DNA of 64,000 bases. Origin: Methanoregula sp. (GTDB taxonomy: Archaea > Halobacteriota > Methanomicrobia > Methanomicrobiales > Methanospirillaceae). Each line of letters opens with the position of its first letter. Within the stretch, counting starts at the first letter, position 1. The notes under the pieces are model-generated. The model ran no database searches, had not been told where the DNA came from, and saw only the letters and a list, made by a program, of their open reading frames with translations. Location of the stretch: the NCBI RefSeq assembly GCF_028712425.1, contig NZ_JAQTQD010000010.1, forward strand, positions 1-64,000, in the 5' to 3' direction. This document shows, in pieces, positions 1-8,757 of this stretch. Position numbers and translations under genes: made by a program.

Positions 1-749
1 TTCCAGAAGGACTGCTGGACGATCTCCCCGTAGAGCTCGGTAAAGCCCATCTCGAGGAGGATCTCCCGCATCTCGCCGATGATTCTCTGGTAGGGGTGGA
101 TCTTGCCGGGATATGCCTTCTTCGGCAGCTTGGTGACGTCGTAGCGGCGGAGATTTGCATTCTTCCACGAGCCGGAGATGATCTGTTCGCGGGTCAGGGT
201 ACCGGTCTCTTCGCGGAGGTCGAGGCCTTTTTTTGCCAGCGCAAGTCCCTCCGGGGTCGCCGCGATGAGGTACTTCACGGTCTCGGACAACTGGAGGATC
301 CCGCGCTTGATGAGTTCCTTTGTCTTCGGATCGGAGAGCGACGGATTCTTCAGGGCGGCTTCATCGGCTTCTGTTGAGATGCCGGGAGTCTTTGTGACGG
401 CAGACCCTTCGACTTTGATCAGCCCTTTCTTCCGGAGCTGCCCAAAGCCAATCCGGAACGACGGCTGTTTCTTGAGATCGTCCAGGGTTGTGCCCGGCAG
501 GATATGGCGGAGGAGCTGTGTCTCGGGCAGGCCGTTTGCGGCATACTCTTTTCCTTCATCGGAGAGCGTGAAATCCGTGGACACAATCCGTTCCACGGTG
601 GCAAAACCCTTGTCTTGTGCAAGATGGGCCCACTGGACAACCGCTTCAGGGGTAGCGTCCATGACCGCGGCAAGGTGCCCTGCGTCTGCTCTCTTCTCCG
701 TTTCAAGGGTTGCAAGCAACCGTTTCTCGTTCTGCGTCAGTCCCGCCAT
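1..749 (-). CDS. pheS: Phenylalanyl-tRNA synthetase alpha subunit (partial, runs off window)
   Basis: This is the N-terminal half of the archaeal-type PheS, which charges tRNA-Phe with phenylalanine as part of an alpha2beta2 enzyme. The reading frame starts at an ATG complementary to 747-749 and stays open to the window edge, about 249 codons. The N-terminal region looks like the tandem winged-helix DNA/RNA-binding domains of archaeal PheS. It is followed by a segment with ISGSWKNANLRRYD and then GKIHPYQRIIGEM, which marks entry into the class II catalytic core. The start lies one base after the trpS stop, so it is the third gene of an endA-trpS-pheS minus-strand operon. The C-terminus with most class II motifs lies outside the window. 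Confidence 0.9.
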   Translation of the reverse strand, partial: MAGLTQNEKRLLATLETEKRADAGHLAAVMDATPEAVVQWAHLAQDKGFATVERIVSTDFTLSDEGKEYAANGLPETQLLRHILPGTTLDDLKKQPSFRIGFGQLRKKGLIKVEGSAVTKTPGISTEADEAALKNPSLSDPKTKELIKRGILQLSETVKYLIAATPEGLALAKKGLDLREETGTLTREQIISGSWKNANLRRYDVTKLPKKAYPGKIHPYQRIIGEMREILLEMGFTELYGEIVQQSFW

Positions 750-750
750 C

Positions 751-2007
751 TTATATCCTGATCCTGTCCTTTGCTGCGTCCATCTTCTCCTTAAAGTCGT
801 TCAGGAACGCAACAACCCGTTCAGCCGTCTCTTTCTTGCACTGGCCACAGGTGATCTCCCCGGCAGTGCACTTCCGCCGGATCTCCGCAAGTTCTGCATC
901 GTCCGTCACCATGTGGAAGAGGTTGAGGAGATAGAGCGAGCACTTGTCGGGTTCGCCGCCCAGCCGCTTCTGCTCCTCCAGGGTCATCCTTCCCCCGGTG
1001 ATTGCGCTCATCACTTTCTTTCGCACTATTGCCTCGGGTTCATGGAAGGAGATGAAACTCTCCGGGATGCTGCTCGACATCTTCCCTCCCGTGAGGCCGG
1101 GCATGAAGATATGGTATGTCGAGGAGGGGGTGAAGAACGCAAAACCCCCGCAAGCCCGCTCGATCTCCCGGACCTTTGCCTTGACATCGGTGCACTGCGC
1201 TCCCTTGATGTCAACATGCCCTTCGTACTTCTTTGCATGCGGGAATGCCTTTTTGACCGCTTCCATGGCCGCTTCCGGGGCATTCTTCGACCTGACGCTG
1301 ATATACCCGTCACGCTCCTCGACAGTGAACATCCGCATCTTGTGCGCGATACCGCGGGTGAGGCGGATGTGCGGGTCCTGGTCTAAGCCCACCGGGACAA
1401 CGGTCGGTGCAGGCTCGCGATCGATCTGCGGGTAGAGGATGTCGGCGACCTGCGTGATCACGCTGTCCGCGTGGGCAAGGTCCGTGTCGGGCCCGAAACC
1501 GTAGATTGCCGAGAGTTCCGAGAAGTTGACCTTTGTTGCCGCCTCGAAGGCAAGGTCCTTGAGCCGGTTGTTCCTGCTCTGGAAATAGGTCTCTCCTTCA
1601 AAACCGAGGGCATACAGGCAGGCGAGATACTCTTTCCCGTACTCATCGCACTTCTCCCAGGAGAGGCCGCGGACCGCGTGTGCCTCGCGGTCGGCGATCG
1701 TGATATACCCGCTGCCCCCCTGCTGGACGTGCCAGACAACCTCCTTCATCACCATCAGGTGGCCGAGATGCGGGTGGCCGCTCGGCATGAACCCGGTCAG
1801 GATATGGAACGGGGACTTGTTCCGGATCGCCCGGGCAATGGGGAGATAGTCCCGGTGGCCGACAACGATCCCCCGGCGCATGAAGTAGGGGATTTCCGGA
1901 AGTTCCGGAAGGACCGGTGCGATGGGATCGATACCAAACTCGGCAAATGTCTTTTCGATGTCAAGGGACGGGTTGCTTGACCAGGGGTTGATCTGCGGTT
2001 CCTGCAT
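751..2007 (-). CDS. trpS: Tryptophanyl-tRNA synthetase
   Basis: Class I aminoacyl-tRNA synthetase that attaches tryptophan to its tRNA in the cytoplasm. The 418-residue length is typical of archaeal/eukaryotic-type TrpRS. The HIGH-type signature is PSGHPHLGH near residue 76, and the second ATP-binding loop is the KMSSS sequence near residue 312, preceded by GLTGG. The conserved VGLDQDPHIRLTR segment that positions the adenylate is also present. It lies 9 bases after endA and 1 base before pheS, which indicates cotranscription of three translation and tRNA-maturation genes. The start is the ATG complementary to 2005-2007. Confidence 0.95.
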   Translation of the reverse strand: MQEPQINPWSSNPSLDIEKTFAEFGIDPIAPVLPELPEIPYFMRRGIVVGHRDYLPIARAIRNKSPFHILTGFMPSGHPHLGHLMVMKEVVWHVQQGGSGYITIADREAHAVRGLSWEKCDEYGKEYLACLYALGFEGETYFQSRNNRLKDLAFEAATKVNFSELSAIYGFGPDTDLAHADSVITQVADILYPQIDREPAPTVVPVGLDQDPHIRLTRGIAHKMRMFTVEERDGYISVRSKNAPEAAMEAVKKAFPHAKKYEGHVDIKGAQCTDVKAKVREIERACGGFAFFTPSSTYHIFMPGLTGGKMSSSIPESFISFHEPEAIVRKKVMSAITGGRMTLEEQKRLGGEPDKCSLYLLNLFHMVTDDAELAEIRRKCTAGEITCGQCKKETAERVVAFLNDFKEKMDAAKDRIRI

Positions 2008-2016
2008 AATAAAAGC

Positions 2017-3027
2017 TCACAGCTTGATCCGTGCGAATTCGACGAACTGGATTCCTGAAGAATGTACAGCGCCAAACAACATCTTCTTTTTGACACTGTG
2101 CGCCATCCGCACGGAACGGGAGATGACGCTCATGGAGAGAGCAGCTTCTTTCTCGACCGCGTGCACGAGCAGGTCCGAGTGGACGGAGGTCCCGCAGTAA
2201 ACGCGGAAGTGGTGCCCGAACTTGTATCCCGTCCGGGGCGTGAACCCGTGGCGGCGCAGTTCGGTATACACGGTATGTTTCAGGGTGAGCTCGCTGTCGC
2301 TCTCGCTTGCGAGAGTAAGATACCCGGCAAAACTCATATCCTGGTTCCCCCGCGTGAGCCGGATCGTACCCCGGTCCATGAGGTAGAGGAGTTCAACGGG
2401 GGCAAGCATCAGCCGCTCCGGGTCGAGCCGCTTGCCAAATCCCGCCTTTTCGAGGCTGGAACCCGCCGCTGCCCGGACCATTGCGGATTTGCCGGTCAGT
2501 ATTGCATCCATGGGGGTGAGAGCCGGTGGCGTGCAGGAAGCATCTGCCAGTTTCTGGAGCTTGATCTCGTAATAGGTCAGTTCCTGTTCGTCGTCAACGA
2601 CCGCAAGGATGTACTGTTTTCGCATATTACGCGAAGCGATCACTTCCTCGATCAGGCGTTCGAACAGGATAGGATCGCGCTCGGAGAGGACGCGGACAAG
2701 ATAGAGCGACTCGCCTTTTCCGGGCTTCTCCCCCCGCCGGAAGACCCGGAAGTCATGCGGCCCGGTCTGGACCACATACCCCCGTTCGCGCAGGTCGCGG
2801 TACACGAGAAAACTCCGCATGACCGTGGGCTGATCGGAGAACTCGGCAAAGAGGGTGTCAAACGAGTACCCGGACACTTCGATCTTCTGGCGGTGAAGGA
2901 GATACAGGGCCTCCTGCGGGGAAAGCCGGAGACCGTCTTTTTCAGGCCTGCCGTACCCGCTCTGCTCGTAGAGGGGGCGGCCTTCCCGCCCGGTGCGGAT
3001 GGTGGATCCATCGAATGTCGCTTTCAC
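2017..3027 (-). CDS. endA: tRNA-splicing endonuclease, two-repeat (alpha2) type
   Basis: Cuts introns out of archaeal pre-tRNA at bulge-helix-bulge motifs. The 336-residue protein has two homologous halves (each with a SPQEALYLL/APVELLYLM-type helix followed by a YRDLRERGY/YTELRRHGF-type strand), the fused arrangement known from several Euryarchaeota. Only the C-terminal half keeps the catalytic triad: Tyr in RTGYKFGHHFRVY, His in VHSDLLVHAV and Lys in HSVKKKMLFG. The N-terminal half is structural. It is the first gene of the endA-trpS-pheS run. The ATG is complementary to 3025-3027. Confidence 0.93.
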   Translation of the reverse strand: MKATFDGSTIRTGREGRPLYEQSGYGRPEKDGLRLSPQEALYLLHRQKIEVSGYSFDTLFAEFSDQPTVMRSFLVYRDLRERGYVVQTGPHDFRVFRRGEKPGKGESLYLVRVLSERDPILFERLIEEVIASRNMRKQYILAVVDDEQELTYYEIKLQKLADASCTPPALTPMDAILTGKSAMVRAAAGSSLEKAGFGKRLDPERLMLAPVELLYLMDRGTIRLTRGNQDMSFAGYLTLASESDSELTLKHTVYTELRRHGFTPRTGYKFGHHFRVYCGTSVHSDLLVHAVEKEAALSMSVISRSVRMAHSVKKKMLFGAVHSSGIQFVEFARIKL

Positions 3028-3318
3028 TGCCGGATCTATTTCTCCCGGATGGTATTAAGGGCGCCTGACACGCGCCAGGAGCAACCATGAAATTCTGTAC
3101 ATTACCCAGGTGAAATCCTTATGAATTACAAAAATGCGAATCAATGTCTATAAAAAGGTGAAAAACCAACCTTGAGAGTCCAATCGTATCTCATAAGTAT
3201 GCTTATTTGCACGTCCCCGAGGATGAACACCATTCCGGGAAATCATGGGTAATACTATAGGATACACTGGTTCCCACACCGGAAATTTTTTCAAAGCCAG
3301 AAATACGCGGCGAAAAAA
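3028..3318. promoter_or_regulatory. Divergent intergenic region with TATA-like box
   Basis: This 290-base spacer separates endA (minus) from the radical-SAM/Ycf cassette (plus). It is clearly more AT-rich than its surroundings. A TATA-like CTATAAAAAGG at 3148-3158 is oriented for the plus-strand cassette, which would give a leader of roughly 130-140 bases. A short perfect stem GGCGC (3060-3064) / GCGCC (3072-3076) lies close to the endA start. No ORF or RNA gene could be supported here. Confidence 0.4.
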
Positions 3319-3960
3319 ATGGTGAACGAATACAACGACCCCGGATGCCGACGCAGGAGAAGACTCAACCTCTCAGGGTATCTCCTGCATTCAACCGTAA
3401 ACGGTCCCGGCACCCGGGCCGTTGTGTGGGTACAGGGGTGTCCCCTCCGGTGCAAAGGCTGTTTTAATCCGGCGTCATGGCCCTTCTCTCCTGCGCAGAT
3501 CATTCCGGCTGAAGAACTCGCCTCCCGCATCCTTGCTGCGGACGATATCGACGGCATTACGTTCTCCGGCGGGGAGCCGTTTGCCCAGGCCGGGCCGCTC
3601 GCAGACGTGGCAGAGCGGGTCATTGGTACAGGGCTCACGGTTGTCACCTATTCCGGTTACACGTTTGAACAGCTGGCCTCATGCCGCGATCCGGAGTATG
3701 GCCGGCTGCTTGCGGCAACGGACCTTCTGATTGCCGGCCCGTACCGCGACGACCTTACCTGCAGCGACAGGTACCGGGGATCGAGAAACCAGCAGCTCAT
3801 CCCCCTTTCCGGAAGGATCGCACCGGAACTCCTCCTTCCTTCACAGGCCCAGGAACATGCCGTGGAATTCAGCATCGCGCCTGATGGAACGATCACCACA
3901 ACGGGTTTTCCCCCCGACAGTATGGTGATGCAGGTGGCCGCACGATGCAGGGGGGAGTAA
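3319..3960 (+). CDS. Radical SAM protein resembling anaerobic RNR-activating (NrdG-type) enzymes
   Basis: A 213-residue radical SAM enzyme of the short NrdG/QueE-like activase type. The [4Fe-4S] motif CxxxCxxC is at Cys41, Cys45 and Cys48 (GCPLRCKGCFNP), and the SAM-contact TFSGGEPF follows near residues 80-88. No ribonucleotide reductase gene is adjacent. Instead it opens a cassette with Ycf35, Ycf46, WD40, Hsp70-like and DUF2997 genes, with 5 bases to the next start. A role in installing a glycyl radical or modifying a partner of that cassette is inference. It could also be a stray NrdG homologue, but the tight spacing argues it belongs to the system. Confidence 0.8.
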   Translation: MVNEYNDPGCRRRRRLNLSGYLLHSTVNGPGTRAVVWVQGCPLRCKGCFNPASWPFSPAQIIPAEELASRILAADDIDGITFSGGEPFAQAGPLADVAERVIGTGLTVVTYSGYTFEQLASCRDPEYGRLLAATDLLIAGPYRDDLTCSDRYRGSRNQQLIPLSGRIAPELLLPSQAQEHAVEFSIAPDGTITTTGFPPDSMVMQVAARCRGE

Positions 3961-3965
3961 GAGAG

Positions 3966-4364
3966 ATGTCGCATTTCAGCCGTATCAGGACAACATTCCG
4001 GCACCGAGAAGCACTTGTACAGTGCATGCAGGAACTCGGGTATTCGGTGGAGACCGATACGACCATCAAAGGGCACCATGGCCTTCACAACGTGGATATC
4101 GCTGCACGGAAGAAGGGTGGGTATGCCCTTGGATTCGTGAAGAACGCTGACGGTGTATACGACCTCGTGGCAGACTGGTGGGGCGTCTCCGGTACGAACG
4201 AGCAGAAAACTGCAGAAGAGCTGAAACGGCAGGCCGGCGCCATCCAGCAGGAGTATGCAAAAAAACTGGTGCTGGAACAGGCAAAGAAGGAGGGCTTCGA
4301 GCTGGTATCTGAGAAGAATGAACAGGACGGGACGGTGCAGCTCGTGGTCCGGAGGTGGAGGTGA
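3966..4364 (+). CDS. DUF1257 / Ycf35-family protein
   Basis: A 132-residue protein recognised as DUF1257 (Ycf35 in cyanobacteria and algal plastids) by its MSHFSRIRT start, the central LGYSV segment, the ALGFVKNADGVYDLVADWW core and a C-terminal EKNEQDGTVQLVVRRW-like strand. Its biochemical role is unknown. In cyanobacteria the family is often linked to Ycf46-type ATPases and DUF2997 proteins, and both are encoded in this cassette. I chose the ATG at 3966 because the conserved family start follows directly and a GAG-type ribosome site precedes it; an in-frame upstream ATG at 3945 lies inside the preceding gene. Four bases separate it from the AAA ATPase gene. Confidence 0.8.
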   Translation: MSHFSRIRTTFRHREALVQCMQELGYSVETDTTIKGHHGLHNVDIAARKKGGYALGFVKNADGVYDLVADWWGVSGTNEQKTAEELKRQAGAIQQEYAKKLVLEQAKKEGFELVSEKNEQDGTVQLVVRRWR

Positions 4365-4368
4365 GGCC

Positions 4369-5931
4369 ATGAAGATCGCTGAACCTGACTTTTCCCGCCG
4401 GCTGAATATCTCGCTCCGTGCCCGCGTGACCCTGATCGTTGTCATCACGCCCGAGGAGGAGCGGGCAGTATCCGGGATCCGCGAGGTATGCGAGTCCTGG
4501 GAACCTCCCCGCCAGTGCATTGCCTGGGACTGCGTGAGTGGCTTCTCCGTGCTTGCCGGTCCAAAAACTTTCCCCGGCCAGTCGCGGGATCCCCTCGCTG
4601 CGCTCGACGACATGATCAAGACCGGGGAAGACGCGGTCGTCATCTTAAAGGACTTCCACGAGTACTGGAACAACCCGCAGGTGAAACGCCGGATCCGCAA
4701 CTTCTCCCAGGAATTCCGGTACAACCGGAGGACGATCGTGATCCTGACCCCGGCAACACGCGTTCCGGACGAGATCCGCGATGAAGCGGTGATCGTCCAC
4801 TTCCCCCCGCCGAATGCAGCCGAACTCTCGGCAGATCTCAATACCCTGATTTCCACCAGCGGGATCACCTGCTCGCTCACCGAAGGGGGCCGCGAGAAGA
4901 TTATCCAGGCGGCGCTTGGCATGACACTGAACCAGGCACGGCGGGCGTTCTCGAAAGCAATCGTTGCCCACGGCAGGCTCGATGACCGCGACATTGACGC
5001 CATCATCGCCGAAAAGAAGGATATCCTCAGCGCTTCAGACGCCCTGGAGTTCTACAGTTACACCGAAATGCCGGAGAATGTCGGGGGCCTTGCGGTGCTC
5101 AAGGAATGGCTGGTCCTGCGCGAGCGGGCGTTCACGCAGGAAGCGAGAAACTTCGGCCTTCCATCCCCCAAGGGAATTGCCCTCATAGGCATCCCGGGTA
5201 CCGGAAAGAGCCTCACGGCAAAGATGATCGCCGATATATGGCACCTGCCACTCCTCCGGCTCGATGTGGGATCGCTTTTCGGGAGCCTTGTGGGGGAGTC
5301 CGAAGAGAGGACGCGCCGCGCCCTTGCCCTTGCAGAGACCATCAGCCCGTGCATCCTCTGGGTGGACGAGATCGAGAAGGCATTTGCGTTCGGCAGCGGG
5401 GATGCCGGGACAAGCCAGCGGGTCTTTGCCCACCTGCTGACCTGGATGCAGGACAAGACATCCCCCTGTTTTGTCGTTGCAACGGCAAACAATATCGCAG
5501 CGCTCCCGCCGGAACTCCTCAGGAAAGGCCGGTTCGACGAGATCTTCTTTTTAGACCTCCCGACCTTCGAGGAGCGGCGCGAGATCTTCTCAGTCCACTT
5601 GCGCAAGCGCAAGTGCATCCCGGCAGAGTTCGATCTCGAGACTCTTGCCCGGGAAAGTGACGGGTATGTTGGTGCGGAGATCGAGCAGACAATCATCGAT
5701 GCCATGTACCGGGCGTTCAGCGAGAATATGCGCAGGGTCACGACAGAAGACATCCTCACCTGCATGCAGGCGCAGGTGCCCCTCTCGGTTTCGCAGCGGG
5801 AGACGGTAGCAGCGCTCCGCACCTGGCTTGCCGAAGGGCGCGCCCAGTCAGCTTCCCGGGCAACCACGTCCCGGGTACCGATCAATGGCAAGACGATTGC
5901 ACTGGAGACATTTGTCCACGAGCGCCCGTAA
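4369..5931 (+). CDS. AAA+ ATPase, Ycf46-like
   Basis: A 520-residue AAA+ ATPase related to Ycf46 of cyanobacteria and plastids. Residues 1-210 form the family's N-terminal domain, rich in segments such as LDDMIKTGEDAVVILKDF. The AAA module follows, with Walker A GIPGTGKS near residue 275, Walker B ILWVDEIEKAF near residue 330, the sensor-1 segment VVATANN and an arginine-finger-like RKGRFDEIF. The C-terminal helical lid contains SDGYVGAEIEQ. It is expected to be an oligomeric, ATP-driven remodeller. The ATG at 4369 follows GGAGGTGAGG. The neighbouring DUF1257 and DUF2997 genes repeat the association seen in phototrophs. Its substrate is not predictable from sequence. Confidence 0.85.
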   Translation: MKIAEPDFSRRLNISLRARVTLIVVITPEEERAVSGIREVCESWEPPRQCIAWDCVSGFSVLAGPKTFPGQSRDPLAALDDMIKTGEDAVVILKDFHEYWNNPQVKRRIRNFSQEFRYNRRTIVILTPATRVPDEIRDEAVIVHFPPPNAAELSADLNTLISTSGITCSLTEGGREKIIQAALGMTLNQARRAFSKAIVAHGRLDDRDIDAIIAEKKDILSASDALEFYSYTEMPENVGGLAVLKEWLVLRERAFTQEARNFGLPSPKGIALIGIPGTGKSLTAKMIADIWHLPLLRLDVGSLFGSLVGESEERTRRALALAETISPCILWVDEIEKAFAFGSGDAGTSQRVFAHLLTWMQDKTSPCFVVATANNIAALPPELLRKGRFDEIFFLDLPTFEERREIFSVHLRKRKCIPAEFDLETLARESDGYVGAEIEQTIIDAMYRAFSENMRRVTTEDILTCMQAQVPLSVSQRETVAALRTWLAEGRAQSASRATTSRVPINGKTIALETFVHERP

Positions 5932-5943
5932 GGGAATGAATGC

Positions 5944-8739
5944 ATGAGATCTGCCGCTACGCTTCCCGTTTTCGGCCCCTTACTCCTCCGGCGCGAGGCA
6001 GGGAGACTGTCACGGAACCTCCGGGACGGGGATCTGTCCGCAATCGGAAACCTGGCAGACATTGCAGCAACTTGTGAGGACAAGGGTGCACGGCAGGTTG
6101 CCCGGGAGAGCCTTGCTTCCCTCGTGAACCAGGAAGCCATCGATGCCCTGTGTAATGAGGCCGTGTTGCGGGAGGATCCTTTCCTGCGGGATGTTGCTCT
6201 CGAAACGGGGTATACTCCCCTCGATCCCGGTGCAAAAGCATTGTTCCTGTTTCTTTCCGGGCAGGACGAGGCATTCCTCCGGTTCGATCCGGAGGACCAT
6301 CATCCCAAGCTTGCAGGGGGATATGCAAACGCACCGGCACGGATCCGGTTGCACGCGCTCCGTTATGCCGCGGAAAATGCTGGCAAAACCCGGGGGAATA
6401 TCCTCGCCCGTGCACTCCTGGGAAGAGAGCTTGACGGTGCTGCGGAGGACTGGTCGTACGGGGAATGGGAACTTGTCATGAAAACGCTTGCCTGCGATGC
6501 ATCCTGGGACCTGCTCTGGAGACTCGTACGCATGGCACCACCGTCCCTCTCCCGTGCAGCGCTCGAAACCATGAACCGTGCAGGCTGGCACCCGGGAGGC
6601 GATGAACGGCAGGTCTTTGAAGAGCTCGTCGCTGACCTGCCGGAATCCTGGAATGGCCCTGTGCCGGAAAAGCCGCTCAGCTCCCATGCGGTAGTGGACA
6701 GCCAGGTGCTGCGCCTCTCGTTCTCCAGGGACAGCACCCTCCTCGCCGCAGGATCGTGCGATGGCTCCATTACCGCCTGGAATGTCGGGTCTGCCCGGCT
6801 CCTTGGTTCCTGCACTCCCGGTACCGGGTCCCCGCATTTCCTTGCATTCTCTCCTGACAATACCCTGCTGATAGCCGGGGGCGACAGGGGCACACTCCAT
6901 GCAACCACCCACTCCGGTGAGCCGGTTTGGACCTTTGACGATCCTTCTCATCCCGTCAGGTGTGCGATCCTCTCGGCCAGTGGCGAGGAGATCCTTGCCG
7001 GGGACAGGGAGGGCGACCTTGTTTGTATAGGGTGCAAAACCGGGGCAGTCCGCCTCTCTGCACCCTGCCACCCCTCTCCCATAACCGCCCTTGCCCAGAT
7101 AGCGGGAGGGGAGTTACTGGCAACGGGCCATGCTGACGGTACGGTCTGTTGCCTTGACGCACTGGCGGGGAAGGTGATCTGGACTGTGCCGGGAGCAGGC
7201 GACGCTGTACGGGCACTTGCCTTCTCTGAAGAAAGCGGTGACATCCTCGTGATCCGCGGTCACGCTCTTCCGGTCTGCCTGTCTGGGCAGACCGGGAACC
7301 TGGTCCGGGCATTTGCCCGGCACAGCGGCACGGTATCCTGCTCTGCTATCTCCCGGGGATGCCGGACTGTTGTTGTTGGCGGCGATACGAACGTGCTCCG
7401 TATCTGGCATGAAGGGGACAATCCGGCCGTGGAAATTCCGCTCTTCAACAGGGTGCCGTCCTGTTGCGCGATCACGCAGGACGGGACCTGTCTCATTGCG
7501 GGCTGCAATGACGGAACGGTGTTCTCGTTTCATCTTCCGGGCGGAGGTAAGATCCGGGAGATCCGTGCGTACCGCCGCCCGGTGAGTGCCTGCTCCCTGT
7601 CTCCAAATGGAAGACTCCTTGCCCTTGCAGGCTGGGACGGGACAGTCTCCCTGAGAACAGTCCCGGATGGGGAACTCCTGCGCACCCTCAGGCGCTCCGC
7701 CGGGGCCGTCACGTCCCTTGCCTTCTCTGAGAGAGATGCCATAATCCTTGCCGGAACAGCAGATGGGACTGTCCGGCTGTTCTTCCCGGGAAATGGCACG
7801 ACAGGGCGGTGTATCGATCTCTATACCCCGTCATTACGAACGATCGCAGCAAGCCCTGACGGTGCAGTCCTTGCCTGTGCCGGAAAAGAGCCCGGCATCC
7901 GGTTCTGGGATATCCGGACCGGAAGCCTCCTTTCTTCCTGCAGCGGGCTGAAGACAACCGTGCGGTGCCTTGCTTTCCTGCCGGATGGGAAAACGCTCAT
8001 TACCGGGGGATGGGATGGCCGGGTCCGGTTCTGGGACGTCCCCTCCGGGACGGCAAAAGTGGTCTGCAAAGGCCATACCAGCACGGTCACCTGTTGTGCC
8101 GTGAGCCCGTCAGGCGAGCTGTTCGTGACCGGCAGCAATGATACAACCGTCCGTATCTGGCGGAGTGCAGATACCAGGGAACCGCGGGTCCTTCGCGATG
8201 CGGGTAAGGAAGTCTCCTGTTGTGCCATCTCCCCGGAAGGCACACTTCTTGCAGCGGCCGGGGCAGAACCCGTGATACGGCTGTATCACCTGCCGGACGG
8301 GGTACGCGCATATGACATCCCACAAATCCCGGGAATCCCCACAGCACTCTCTTTTACGAGCAACGGCCTTTGTCTTGCTGCAGGGTACGCAGACGGGACG
8401 CTGGCGTTCTATTCCCTGCCTGACCGCCACGTAATCCGGACACTGCCTGCCCATGCCGGGGCAGTGACCGGGATCGTCAGTATCCCGGAAACAGAGAATA
8501 TCGTGACCAGTGGTGAAGACGGGAGAGTCTGTACTTTCAAGGGGCCGTTCATCCGGCCCTTATTGTTCGCATCGTTTGCCGACCTGGAGTTCGCGCGGGA
8601 ACAGGCCGGAGGCGTTGAGACAATGGCTTCCCCGTGGCGCTTTCTGTACCGGCTCCTTTCCCTCCGGTTCCAGGACGAGATCGAACTCTGCCCGGTCTTC
8701 CAGGATGCCGGGGCGCTGGATATCCAGATTGTCGGGTGA
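5944..8739 (+). CDS. HEAT-like helical domain plus WD40 double beta-propeller protein
   Basis: A 931-residue scaffold protein. Residues 1 to about 235 are helical, with HEAT-like pairs and no catalytic motif. From about 245 to 895 there are 14-15 consecutive WD40-type repeats of about 42 residues. Typical blade signatures are LAAGSCDGSITAWNV, LLALAGWDGTVSLRT, LITGGWDGRVRFWDV and FVTGSNDTTVRIWRS. This number suits two seven-bladed propellers. A final segment of about 35 residues follows. No signal peptide is present, so it should be cytoplasmic. It lies 12 bases after the Ycf46-like gene and 18 bases before an Hsp70-like gene, so a role as assembly platform for the cassette is likely. The exact repeat count is my visual estimate. 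Confidence 0.82.
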   Translation: MRSAATLPVFGPLLLRREAGRLSRNLRDGDLSAIGNLADIAATCEDKGARQVARESLASLVNQEAIDALCNEAVLREDPFLRDVALETGYTPLDPGAKALFLFLSGQDEAFLRFDPEDHHPKLAGGYANAPARIRLHALRYAAENAGKTRGNILARALLGRELDGAAEDWSYGEWELVMKTLACDASWDLLWRLVRMAPPSLSRAALETMNRAGWHPGGDERQVFEELVADLPESWNGPVPEKPLSSHAVVDSQVLRLSFSRDSTLLAAGSCDGSITAWNVGSARLLGSCTPGTGSPHFLAFSPDNTLLIAGGDRGTLHATTHSGEPVWTFDDPSHPVRCAILSASGEEILAGDREGDLVCIGCKTGAVRLSAPCHPSPITALAQIAGGELLATGHADGTVCCLDALAGKVIWTVPGAGDAVRALAFSEESGDILVIRGHALPVCLSGQTGNLVRAFARHSGTVSCSAISRGCRTVVVGGDTNVLRIWHEGDNPAVEIPLFNRVPSCCAITQDGTCLIAGCNDGTVFSFHLPGGGKIREIRAYRRPVSACSLSPNGRLLALAGWDGTVSLRTVPDGELLRTLRRSAGAVTSLAFSERDAIILAGTADGTVRLFFPGNGTTGRCIDLYTPSLRTIAASPDGAVLACAGKEPGIRFWDIRTGSLLSSCSGLKTTVRCLAFLPDGKTLITGGWDGRVRFWDVPSGTAKVVCKGHTSTVTCCAVSPSGELFVTGSNDTTVRIWRSADTREPRVLRDAGKEVSCCAISPEGTLLAAAGAEPVIRLYHLPDGVRAYDIPQIPGIPTALSFTSNGLCLAAGYADGTLAFYSLPDRHVIRTLPAHAGAVTGIVSIPETENIVTSGEDGRVCTFKGPFIRPLLFASFADLEFAREQAGGVETMASPWRFLYRLLSLRFQDEIELCPVFQDAGALDIQIVG

Positions 8740-8757
8740 GGCTGTGGGGAATTATCC

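Noticed and set aside
3657-5006. 449-codon minus-strand open frame across three cassette genes
   Set aside because: It spans several real plus-strand genes with conserved families; its own translation is not protein-like.
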